The notes under the pieces: generated by a model
What the model was told of the DNA's origin: nothing
The model's input: the letters and a program-made list of their open reading frames with translations, nothing else
Databases searched by the model: none
Program-made: the position numbers and the translations under genes
Shown here: in pieces, positions 44,384 to 52,584 of the stretch
Position numbering within the stretch: position 1 is the first letter of the stretch
Layout of the letters: every line of letters begins with the position of its first letter
Assembly (NCBI GenBank): GCA_013215605.1
Contig: JABSQW010000072.1
Location: forward strand, 1-58,568
DNA length: 58,568 nucleotides
Direction: 5' to 3'
Source of the DNA: Myxococcales bacterium
GTDB taxonomy: Bacteria > Myxococcota_A > UBA9160 > SMWR01

Positions 44384-45820
44384 CTACTTCACCACGTACC
44401 CGAGCGCCTTGAGCTGGCCGAGCATCAGCTCGCTCACCTCCTTGCGCTCGGGCTCGACACCCCACGGACTCGACGCCGACGCCACATAGCCGTCCACCAT
44501 CGCGCGCAGCCGGGCGGTGTCCTCGGGGCGCTCCGCCTGAACGTTCTCCATCTGCCCGGGGTCGGTGCTGTGGTCGTAGAGTTCGATCCGCTCCGGCTTT
44601 GCCAGCGGGTAGAAGAGCTGTAGATCGCCATCTTGAAGCGCGATGAGGGGATTCGGCTCGATTCCACGCCTTCCCCAGCCAATGTTGAGCTGGCCGAACG
44701 CGGGCCGCTCGAGGCCCTCGGTGGAGGGGGCATCGGCGGCGGCACCCGCTGCGAGAACGATTGGAACCAGCGAGACCCCGTCGACATGGGGCATCGGCGG
44801 AAGACCCACGAGATCGAGAATGGTGGGCCAGAGGTCCATGTTCGAGGCGAGCGTGTCGACCTCGATGCCCCCTTCGATATAGAACGGCGGGATGATGATG
44901 AACGGGACGTTCGTGACCTCCCGATAGAGATTCTTCGCGTGGCCCTCCCAGCCGTGCTCCTGAAAGGCCTCGCCGTGATCGGCCGCGATCACGAGCAGCG
45001 TCTTGCGGCGCAGCCCGCGTTCGCTCAGCTCCTCCACGAAGTGTGCGAGGAGGCGGTCGGACCAGTGGATCGACTGGTCGTAGACGTCGAGGTAACTCGT
45101 TCCAAATCGCGCGGCGCCGTTGTCGTAGACGTACTGGTGGACGTCCATGAAGTGGATGTAGAGAAAGAACTTCTGGTGCCCGTAGTTGTCGAGGAACTCC
45201 TTCGCAGAGACGATGAGGTCCTCGTCGGTTCCGGCGAGGAAACTGCCGCTCGGGTTCTTCCGCGCGATGCGTGCGCGCTCACGCCCGGCGAGGGGCTTGA
45301 TGTAGGTGTCGAAGCCCTGTTTGAATCCGAAGTTGGGCGCCACCCATCCGTTGCGGTAGATACCGGCGGTCCGGTAACCCGCCTCCTTGAACACTTCGGC
45401 GGGGAGCGTTGCGACGTCCGGTATCACGTGGTCGTAGTGGACGATCCCGTTGTTGAGAGGGCGGGTCGCCGTCCAAAGCGACGCCATGGACGTCTTCGTC
45501 CAGCTCGACTGCGAGACCATTTCCTTGAAGACCACTCCGCCCTGCGCGAGGGCGTCGATATTGGGGCTCGTGTCGCGCTCGTAACCGTAGATGCCGAGGT
45601 GATCGGCACGCAGGGTATCGATGAGGAGGAAGACAACGTTGAGGTCGTCGCGTTCGGACAGCGCAGCGAGATCTTCGACCGTTCCAAAGGAGACGGCCGG
45701 CCGCCGGATCTCGAACTGGCTCGCAACAGCAACGACCAGCAGCAGGGCAGCCCCGACGAAGTAGGGCCACGGCTTGTCCCACCAGCTCCCCTCTTCGGTC
45801 TCGTCGGGCTCGTCAGCCAT
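44384..45820 (-). CDS. Membrane-anchored sulfatase-fold protein (Thr at nucleophile position)
   Basis: A 478-residue protein with an acidic cytoplasmic N-terminus, one membrane helix at about 19-34 and a periplasmic sulfatase-fold domain. NVVFLLIDTLRADHLGIYGY gives the first metal Asp (Asp68), and VIAADHGEAFQEHGWEGHAK the second metal site. The nucleophile region reads SQSSWTKTSMASLWTATRP with Thr108 where a formylglycine Cys or Ser would be. The same substitution occurs in the protein at 16290. A phosphoglycerol or phosphoethanolamine type transferase/hydrolase activity is as likely as sulfate ester cleavage. It is convergent with ddl and lies downstream of the PEP-CTERM gene, separated by a terminator. 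Confidence 0.87.
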   Translation of the reverse strand: MADEPDETEEGSWWDKPWPYFVGAALLLVVAVASQFEIRRPAVSFGTVEDLAALSERDDLNVVFLLIDTLRADHLGIYGYERDTSPNIDALAQGGVVFKEMVSQSSWTKTSMASLWTATRPLNNGIVHYDHVIPDVATLPAEVFKEAGYRTAGIYRNGWVAPNFGFKQGFDTYIKPLAGRERARIARKNPSGSFLAGTDEDLIVSAKEFLDNYGHQKFFLYIHFMDVHQYVYDNGAARFGTSYLDVYDQSIHWSDRLLAHFVEELSERGLRRKTLLVIAADHGEAFQEHGWEGHAKNLYREVTNVPFIIIPPFYIEGGIEVDTLASNMDLWPTILDLVGLPPMPHVDGVSLVPIVLAAGAAADAPSTEGLERPAFGQLNIGWGRRGIEPNPLIALQDGDLQLFYPLAKPERIELYDHSTDPGQMENVQAERPEDTARLRAMVDGYVASASSPWGVEPERKEVSELMLGQLKALGYVVK

Positions 45821-45932
45821 CCAGAACAGCGTAAGCGATCGGCTGAAATGCGGCTCGACGAATGTCGGACCGCCTGAACTTTTCTCGCTCTGCCTCGGGA
45901 GTCTGCCAGGAACTCGAAGACCCCAACAAGAA

Positions 45933-45962
45933 AGGCGGCCACCCCTTTCGGAGTGGCCGCCT
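45933..45962 (-). terminator. Intrinsic terminator of the PEP-CTERM gene
   Basis: A perfect 10-bp stem (AGGCGGCCAC and GTGGCCGCCT) with a 10-base loop lies 30 bases past the PEP-CTERM stop. Read on the minus strand, the stem is followed at once by TTTCTTGTT, a proper U-rich tract. This is the best intrinsic terminator in the window and separates the PEP-CTERM transcript from the sulfatase-fold gene. Confidence 0.88.
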
Positions 45963-45991
45963 CGAAGTGGACAGAGTCCTGGGACTCTGAG

Positions 45992-46861
45992 TTACTTCTT
46001 CATGCGGCGGTGACCGAGGACGGCCAGACCGGCAACACCCGACACGATTAGCAGCATCATTCCCGGCTCGGGAACGGGGCGAATTGTCAGAATCGACGTC
46101 CCAGAGCTCTTTTTCGCGCTCGTATTCGTAATGTTGGTCGTCACCTGGGTCGGCGTCACGAACTGCAGCACGCCAGCCGGGCCAGAGGCTCCGCCGAGCG
46201 CCACTGTCGACGCCAGGGACGCGGGACCGTGAGCCGTACCCTTCTCCGTCACGATGCTGAAGCCCGTACCCGGACCGCCGGTCGAATTTACCGAACCACC
46301 GGTGTCCGGCTGGTCGATCATTTCACCGGTCATGATCGTCCACGGTCGGGCATCGATCGAAATGCGCAGCGAGCCCGATCCACCGATCGTCTGCTGGCCA
46401 CCCAGGCCGGCTCCGATGCCACCGCCCGGCGCGAGGTTCAGCGGCAGGTTGACGCCGCAGCCCACAACCAGGCACAGCCGAACGAGCCCGCCGGCGAGAC
46501 CCATCGTGTTCTTCGTCAGCGCGATGACCGTGTCGCCGGAGCTGCCGGGCACGATCTTACCGAGGACGCCTGCGCCTCCGGTCGCCGTCAGGCGAATCGA
46601 GACAAAGACACCGTCGGGGTCCGTCACCGGAACGATCTGGGAGCCAGCGATATCGCCCGGACCCAGTGTCAGTGTCGTCACATGGCTGCCGCCCGCTCCG
46701 CCATTCAGCGTCGCGACGCCGGTACCCGTAACGATGGCCGGGTCGAGTTGACCGAGGGTTACTTGGATGGTACCCGCGTAGTAGGACGTGCCCGCGGTCG
46801 CCTGCATGGCGAAACCGAAGACCACGGCCGTAGCGAATAACAGGACTAATAGTTTTCGCAT
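45992..46861 (-). CDS. PEP-CTERM sorting-domain protein, otherwise unknown
   Basis: A 289-residue exported protein. A signal peptide (KLLVLLFATAVVFGFAMQATA) is followed by a Gly-, Thr- and Ala-rich beta-type body without recognised enzyme motifs. The C-terminus is a textbook PEP-CTERM tag: VPEPG, a membrane helix with the Gly-Val-Ala-Gly-Leu core, and the basic end HRRMKK. An exosortase (EpsH/XrtA) would cleave it and release the body to the outer surface or matrix. Two Cys (LCLVVGCG) may pair. ATG 46861 is preceded by AAAGGAG. It has its own sigma-54 promoter and terminator and so is a monocistronic, strongly regulated unit. Confidence 0.9.
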   Translation of the reverse strand: MRKLLVLLFATAVVFGFAMQATAGTSYYAGTIQVTLGQLDPAIVTGTGVATLNGGAGGSHVTTLTLGPGDIAGSQIVPVTDPDGVFVSIRLTATGGAGVLGKIVPGSSGDTVIALTKNTMGLAGGLVRLCLVVGCGVNLPLNLAPGGGIGAGLGGQQTIGGSGSLRISIDARPWTIMTGEMIDQPDTGGSVNSTGGPGTGFSIVTEKGTAHGPASLASTVALGGASGPAGVLQFVTPTQVTTNITNTSAKKSSGTSILTIRPVPEPGMMLLIVSGVAGLAVLGHRRMKK

Positions 46862-46958
46862 CGTTGTTGGCTCCTTTGGAGTCGTTGTTCTGGTGCCGCG
46901 GTACGAACGTCGTTCGACGGCCCGCCCACGGCACAGGCATTCCTGGCAAGATAAGAAT

Positions 46959-46973
46959 GCAACTCGGGTGCCA
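46959..46973 (-). promoter_or_regulatory. Sigma-54 (RpoN) -24/-12 promoter of the PEP-CTERM gene
   Basis: On the minus strand the sequence is TGGCAC, five bases, TTGC, then A: an exact match to the RpoN consensus with the GG and GC ten bases apart. Transcription would start near 46947, giving a leader of about 85 bases ahead of the ATG at 46861. PEP-CTERM genes are known to be controlled by the PrsK/PrsR two-component system through RpoN, so the match fits the gene it serves. Confidence 0.85.
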
Positions 46974-47535
46974 GCTCCTCGAACTCTCGAAGATTCCCTA
47001 TAACTATTTGAAAAATATAGACTAATCGGATCGATGCGACACCCCCAGGGATAGGCGGAGTGCCCTGATTGGAAGCATCTTCCCCAAAAAGAGAAAAGAA
47101 GTTCCCAGGCTTCCCATGGGTTGGGGGGTCGTGCCTTCGTCCCCACTCGATCGGTCGAGAATCGGGTGCCTTCGAGCGAGCCATGGCGTGCTCGTGTGTG
47201 GTGAGTTTCTCACACCCAACTTAAGGTAGTGATCGGTTCATTCGAAGACTGGATTGGGGCTGCTGGGGGAACCGCACCCGTGCTCTCCGAATGTGGGATA
47301 GCGACACGATGTGCGTCCTGCCGAAGCTTTCGACCGTGGGATAAAGTCGCGAAATGGTTAAGAAATTCTCGTTCCTCCCGCACATCTCACGGGGCGCCGT
47401 CGTATAATCCGCCACGCATTTGGACCCCGTCCCCCCGCTCGCAGCGCGCCTCGGACGTTCCTGCTGATCTGCACGAGAGAAAGTCCCCGGGGTTCTGCCC
47501 ATCCAGACGATTCGTTTTGGAGGTCTTCGCGACCG
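46974..47535. other. Long regulatory gap between the PEP-CTERM gene and the TPR lipoproteins
   Basis: About 560 bases without a gene, between divergent transcripts. It is less GC-rich than the surroundings, with an AT-rich patch (ATAACTATTTGAAAAATATAG at about 46999-47019, of which the core is TTTGAAAAATATA). Activator sites for the sigma-54 promoter and a promoter for the TPR genes should be here. A short GTGAG-TTT-CTCAC hairpin lies near 47202-47214. No RNA gene or ORF in it is convincing, and I see no second -24/-12 match facing the TPR genes. Confidence 0.5.
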
Positions 47536-49998
47536 ATGCCCACATCCAGTTCGCCTCAAAGTCCCCCGCTGCGAGGTCTCGAAATCGGGTTTCCCGAGAC
47601 CCCGAGGGCCGGCTCCGTCCGGTCCCGGTCGCCGCTTGCGGCGCTCGGTTTCCTTCTCTTCGTCGCGCTCGGCTGCGGCGGCGACATCGAGTCGCGGATG
47701 GCCGAAGTGCGCGCCCTGCAGGATGTTGGGCAGTTCACCGCCTCCATCGAAGAGTTGCGGGAAATCCTCGTGTCGGTCCCCGACCTCCCCGAGGCGAGCT
47801 ACCGACTGGGCGTGGCCCTGGTCCAGACCGGCGAGCGGAGCCGCGCGATCTGGTCGCTCCAGAAGGCCAGCGAGTCGTCGGAGTACGCGGTGCCCGCCGG
47901 CTCGCTTCTCGCAACGATCTACCTGACCAATCAGGACTACGAAGAGGCGCTCAACGTCATCGATCGCGTCCTCGAGATCGAGCCCGACCGCCAGGCCGCC
48001 CTGCTGTCGCGCGCCAAGGCGAACATCGGCGCCAAGAACTTCGACATCGCGCTGGCCGACAGCGTGCACCTCATTGAGCTGTTTCCCGACGACTACACGG
48101 CACACGCCGTGCACGCCACGGCTCTGGTAGACGCAGGCAAGCTCGAAGAAGCCGAGATCGTCCACGATCGCCTGAAGACGATGAGCGCCGAGAGCGGCGA
48201 CCCCGACACCGAGGCGCGCGGTTGCCTCGCACCGGCGCTGTTCGCGAAGGACCAACTCAAGGACATCGAGAAGGCGACGGCCCTCTACGAGGACTGCATG
48301 ACGAAGTTCCCGAACAAGGGCTTCGTCCTCACGCAGGTCACAGAGTTCTACGACGGGATCGGCCGCGACGATCGCTCGACGGAGATCTTCCGAAAGGCCA
48401 TCGAGGACTCACCGGAGAATCTCGGACTGCGGTCCAGCCTCGCGAACCGCCTGCGCGGTCGCGGGCAGACCGAAGAGGCCGAGAGCGTCTTCGTCGAAGC
48501 GGCCGACACGTTCGGATCCGCCCAGGCCTGGAACATGCTCGCCGGCTTCTATCGCATGACCGATCAGCCGCAGCAGGCCCTCGACGCGATCGACAAGGTC
48601 ATCGAGCTGTCCGGCAACGCCCGTGACCCGATTCGCTTCGCACAGGCCGATCTGCTCGTCGACCTCGGCGAGCTCGACCGCGCGGAAGAGATCGCCGACT
48701 CCCTCGGCGAGCCCACCTACGCGACGCTGATCAAGGGCCGAGTGTTGATGTCGCGTGGCGACGCCGCCGGTGCCCTCGAAGCCTTCGACAAGGGCATCCG
48801 GAGCTGGCCCAACAACGCCGCTGCGCGATACCTCGCCGGCCTGGCCGCGCGCGATCTCGGACTGTTCGACCGAGCGATCTCGGAGCTTCGCGAATCGGTG
48901 CGCGCCGACCAGACGGCCACGGACGCCGCCGTGGTCCTCTCGCGGATCTACTTCGATCGCGGCGACCACAACAGCGCTCTCACCTTCGCGAACCTGTTCA
49001 TCAAGGGCCGACCCCAGGCGGACCAGACCCCAGCGCTGCGCATCGCGGCGCGCTCAATGACCGCGCAGAAGCGCTACCCCAACGCGCGGCGCAGCGCCGA
49101 GCTGCTCGGTCGACTCCCGGGCGGGGAGCTCGCGTCGCTGGTCGAGCTGGCGCGTATCGAACGCGCCGCCCAGGGACCCGCGGCCGCCATCGAGGTGCTC
49201 GAGGGAACGGAGATCGATTTCCTCACCGAGGAGAGCGAAGAGATCCTGCGGCTGCTCGCCGACAACTACATCGAGCTCGAGCGACCGGGCGATGCGCTCG
49301 CGAAGGTCGACGCTGCGCTCGCCACACGGCCCGATGCGGCCTCGCTCCACGAGCTCCGCGCAACCTCCCTCGCGCGCCTCGATCGGCGCGACGAAGCCCT
49401 CGAGTCGTTCCGCAGGGCTACCGAACTCGACCCGGAGCACGCACCCGCCTTTGGCGGCCTCGCCACCCTGACGGCCATCGGCGGGCAGAGCGGCGAGGCC
49501 ATCGAGCTCTTCGACCGGGCGAGCGCGCTCGCGCCGGACAACGTCGACTACGCCTATTCGGCGGCGCAGCTCGCCCTCGCGGCGGGAGATCTCGACGGAG
49601 CCGCGGAGCGACTACGCGGTGTGGTGCGCCGGTCGGCCAGTCACGCGGGCGCCCGCAACGACCTCGCCTGGATCCTCACCGAGCGTTCGGGAGATCTCGA
49701 CCTCGCGCTACGCCTGTCGAAGGAGGCGCGAAGACTCTCGGCGACCGCGAACAACCTCGACACGCTCGGCTGGGTGCACCTGAAGCGCGGCGAAGCCGAG
49801 GCCGCGGTGAGCGTCCTCGAGAAAGCCACTGCCCTCGAACCCGACGCGCCGAGCATCCGCTACCACCTCGCGCTCGCGCTCGAAGAAGTCGGTCAGCCTG
49901 CGCGCGCCAAGGACATGCTGCAGGCGGCGCTCGACGCCGGCGCATTTCCCGAGGTCGAGGATGCGCGCAAGAAACTCGAGCAGTTCAGCCAGCTCTAG
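47536..49998 (+). CDS. Large TPR-repeat lipoprotein, PrsT-like
   Basis: An 820-residue protein. After a long N-region the lipobox FVALGCGG gives a lipidated Cys at about 47; the rest is about twenty helical TPR-type units (for example LPEASYRLGVALVQTGERSR, SLHELRATSLARLDRRDEAL, IRYHLALALEEVGQPARAKD). Length, lipidation and an all-TPR body resemble PrsT, the large TPR lipoprotein that accompanies PEP-CTERM/exosortase loci, and a PEP-CTERM gene lies 675 bases upstream. A scaffold for export or assembly of surface polymer is the likely role. TGGAGGT about a dozen bases before ATG 47536 supports the start. It is followed after 12 bases by a second gene of the same kind. Confidence 0.82.
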   Translation: MPTSSSPQSPPLRGLEIGFPETPRAGSVRSRSPLAALGFLLFVALGCGGDIESRMAEVRALQDVGQFTASIEELREILVSVPDLPEASYRLGVALVQTGERSRAIWSLQKASESSEYAVPAGSLLATIYLTNQDYEEALNVIDRVLEIEPDRQAALLSRAKANIGAKNFDIALADSVHLIELFPDDYTAHAVHATALVDAGKLEEAEIVHDRLKTMSAESGDPDTEARGCLAPALFAKDQLKDIEKATALYEDCMTKFPNKGFVLTQVTEFYDGIGRDDRSTEIFRKAIEDSPENLGLRSSLANRLRGRGQTEEAESVFVEAADTFGSAQAWNMLAGFYRMTDQPQQALDAIDKVIELSGNARDPIRFAQADLLVDLGELDRAEEIADSLGEPTYATLIKGRVLMSRGDAAGALEAFDKGIRSWPNNAAARYLAGLAARDLGLFDRAISELRESVRADQTATDAAVVLSRIYFDRGDHNSALTFANLFIKGRPQADQTPALRIAARSMTAQKRYPNARRSAELLGRLPGGELASLVELARIERAAQGPAAAIEVLEGTEIDFLTEESEEILRLLADNYIELERPGDALAKVDAALATRPDAASLHELRATSLARLDRRDEALESFRRATELDPEHAPAFGGLATLTAIGGQSGEAIELFDRASALAPDNVDYAYSAAQLALAAGDLDGAAERLRGVVRRSASHAGARNDLAWILTERSGDLDLALRLSKEARRLSATANNLDTLGWVHLKRGEAEAAVSVLEKATALEPDAPSIRYHLALALEEVGQPARAKDMLQAALDAGAFPEVEDARKKLEQFSQL

Positions 49999-50010
49999 AT
50001 CGAGATTCTG

Positions 50011-52482
50011 ATGTTCAAGCCCCTTTCCCTCCATCGCGCCACGCACCTCGCGCTCTCCGGTCTCCTCGCCGGCGTCCTCGTCACCACGGGCTGCAAGTCG
50101 CCCGAGGAGCGCGTCGCCGACCACGTCGCGCGCGCCGAGGAGTACATCGCGAATGGCCAGCGCAAGGAGGCCATCCTCGAGTTCATGAGCGCGCTCAACG
50201 TCGACCCCGCCGACGCCGAGATCAGCGAGCGCGTCGCTCATCTGATGAGTCGACAGGGCGCGCTCGAGACCGCGGCCCGGTACTTCCTCGAGGCGTACAA
50301 CCTCGACCCGACACGCGTCGGGGCGGCCATGCACCACGCGGAGCTGATCGCCTGGACGCAGCGTGAGCGCGCCGACCGGCTCGTCGCGGACGCCCTCGAG
50401 AGCTCGCCCGACGAGCCGATCGTGCACCGTACCGTCGCGACGCTGGCGCTGATCGACCAGGATCTCGATGCCGCCAACGCGGCCGCGCAGAAAGCGATCG
50501 CCCTCGACGAGACCGACCCGGAGAGCTGGGCCCTGCTGGGGCGCGTGCGGCTGGGTTCGGTCAGCCTCGCGATCCTCTCGAAGAGCGTTCCGCCGGACGC
50601 CGTGTACCAGGAGTCCATCGCGGCCTTCAGCAGGGCTGACGAACTCCGGGGGGGCGACGTCGGCGTGAAGCTCGAGCAGGCGAAGGTGCTGGCGGCCTGG
50701 CAGGGACACGCCAGCGAGGCGATCGCCGCCTACGACGCGGCGATCGAGCTGGCAAAACAGCAGGGGGATTCCGAAGTTCGGTCCTTCGCCGCGCACGCCC
50801 TCGCCGAATACGGACAAAAGAGCGGACGCCCCAAGCTGCTCGAGCGCGGGCTGCGGGAGGTGGTTGCCGCCGCGCCCAACGAGATTCGAACCTGGCGCCG
50901 TCTCGCCGAAGTGTCCCACCGCTCGGTTCCGGGATCCGGACAGTGGGTCTTCGACCAGCTCCTCGAGCAGCGCCCCAACGACGCGCGCGCCCACCGCGCC
51001 TACACCAACTACCTGGTCAGTCACGATCGGGCACACGACGCCATCGGCTACCTCGAAAGGGTGCTGGCTGATGGCATCGACAGCCCGGCGATGTGGGACG
51101 ACCTGATCCGCTATCGGCTGCAGCGCGGCCAGATGAGCGAAGCCCAGGCGAGTCTCGCGAAGCTCGAGGAGCGGGCGGGCGACCACCCGCTCACCCAGCG
51201 GGCCCGCGCGCGCGTCGCGATGGCCGAGGGTCGCAACGGAAAGGCCGTCGAGCTCCTCCGCTCGATGCCCGCCGCGGCGAATAGTGTCGAGGGCCAGCGA
51301 CTGCTCGCGCTCGCGGAACTCCGCCGCGGCAATCTCGACGAAGCCGGCGCGGCCATCGACCGCTCCGTCGCGCTCTCCGACGAGTTCGCGATGCCGTCGA
51401 TGCGCCTCAAGGCCCGTATCCACCACGCCGCCAACGAGTGGAGGCGGGCCTATGACACATTCAAGGAGATCGGTCAGCACACGGTGGACCTCACCGCCAG
51501 TGAGAAGCTGATGATCGCGCGGGCGATGTACGAACGGCGCCGACCCAAGGCCGCGCGAGGAGTCCTCGAAGAAATTCTCGCCGGCGACGACTTCCATCCG
51601 ATGGCGGCCGTGGAATTCGCGCGGCGCGAGGGGCTGCGAAGTCCCAACGCGGCGTTGGACTACCTGAGCGCGGTGCGGGCCCGGGAGCCGGGCAACTACC
51701 CCGTCCTCGAAGCCGTCGTCACGCTCTACCGACAGCGGGGCGGGTCAGTGGAAGCGTTAGCGATCGTGAAAGAAGCGGTCGCCGCGGGGCACGGAGGACC
51801 ACGCGCCATGCTGTTGCGCGCCCAGCTCCTCGCGGACACGGGTGACCTCGCGCGCGCCGAGACCGACGCCCTGCGCGCCTTCGAAGCGGCACCCGCTCTG
51901 CCCGGAGCGGTCGACGTTCTGATTCGCATCTACCGCGGTCAGGACAAGCTCGAGGCGGCACTGCGGTCCTTCGAAGAAGCCGAGGCGGCCGGCGTGCTCC
52001 ACACCGGCGCGCGACGCTTGCTCGGTCGCCTCTACGCCGAGCAGGGCCAGTTCGAGCAGGCGCAGGAAATGCTCGAGAAGGTGATCGCCGATCGCCCACG
52101 GATGGGCGGCCCGAAGAGCGACCTCGCCGTCGTGCTCGTCGAGCAGGGCGTGGATCTCGAGCGCGCGATGGACCTCGCGCGCGAGGGCGCGAAATCCCAG
52201 GCGCTGGATCCAACGGCCGCCTACGCGGCCGGAACCGCGTACTACCACAACGGCCTGCACGAGGCCGCGCTCGTGGAGTATCGGCGCGCCATCAACCTCG
52301 ACCTTTCGGGCGATAAACGACTCGCGCCCACCCTCCAGTACCACCTCGGGTTGACCCTCAAGGCTCTCGACCGTGGAGCGCAGGCCGCAGCCGCGTTCTC
52401 GACGGCCCTCGAGATCTCCCCCAACTTTCCCGAGGCCGACGAGGCGCGCCGCCAGCTCGAGGAAACGAAGCAGACCTCCTAG
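50011..52482 (+). CDS. Second large TPR-repeat lipoprotein, PrsT-like
   Basis: An 823-residue protein, nearly the same length as its neighbour. A short signal peptide ends in the lipobox VTTGCKS (Cys about 28), followed by EERVADHVARAEEYIANGQR, which resembles the opening of PrsT proteins, where a lipid Cys is soon followed by the first TPR. About twenty TPR-type units fill the rest (for example FPEADEARRQLEE at the end). The two proteins are not close copies in sequence but share architecture. It is cotranscribed with the gene 12 bases upstream and ends at repeat copy B. Confidence 0.82.
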   Translation: MFKPLSLHRATHLALSGLLAGVLVTTGCKSPEERVADHVARAEEYIANGQRKEAILEFMSALNVDPADAEISERVAHLMSRQGALETAARYFLEAYNLDPTRVGAAMHHAELIAWTQRERADRLVADALESSPDEPIVHRTVATLALIDQDLDAANAAAQKAIALDETDPESWALLGRVRLGSVSLAILSKSVPPDAVYQESIAAFSRADELRGGDVGVKLEQAKVLAAWQGHASEAIAAYDAAIELAKQQGDSEVRSFAAHALAEYGQKSGRPKLLERGLREVVAAAPNEIRTWRRLAEVSHRSVPGSGQWVFDQLLEQRPNDARAHRAYTNYLVSHDRAHDAIGYLERVLADGIDSPAMWDDLIRYRLQRGQMSEAQASLAKLEERAGDHPLTQRARARVAMAEGRNGKAVELLRSMPAAANSVEGQRLLALAELRRGNLDEAGAAIDRSVALSDEFAMPSMRLKARIHHAANEWRRAYDTFKEIGQHTVDLTASEKLMIARAMYERRRPKAARGVLEEILAGDDFHPMAAVEFARREGLRSPNAALDYLSAVRAREPGNYPVLEAVVTLYRQRGGSVEALAIVKEAVAAGHGGPRAMLLRAQLLADTGDLARAETDALRAFEAAPALPGAVDVLIRIYRGQDKLEAALRSFEEAEAAGVLHTGARRLLGRLYAEQGQFEQAQEMLEKVIADRPRMGGPKSDLAVVLVEQGVDLERAMDLAREGAKSQALDPTAAYAAGTAYYHNGLHEAALVEYRRAINLDLSGDKRLAPTLQYHLGLTLKALDRGAQAAAAFSTALEISPNFPEADEARRQLEETKQTS

Positions 52483-52567
52483 TTTTGGGGACCCGATCTG
52501 GGCAAAGCCCAGATCGACCCGGGCTTCGCTCGCCGATGGCTCGCTGCGCGCGCTTCGCGCTTGCAAC
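52483..52567 (+). repeat. Dispersed inverted-repeat element, copy B
   Basis: This fills the gap between the convergent TPR lipoprotein and TMTC-like genes. A GGGGACC block leads into a perfect hairpin (GATCTGGGC and GCCCAGATC arms with an AAA loop, 52495-52515), then ATGGCTCGCTGCGCGCGC and CTTCGCG. It is the best match to copy A at 41291-41380 in inverse orientation; the loop is AAA instead of TTC (GAA on the minus strand). Confidence 0.75.
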
Positions 52568-52584
52568 TCGAGGGACCGTGACTT

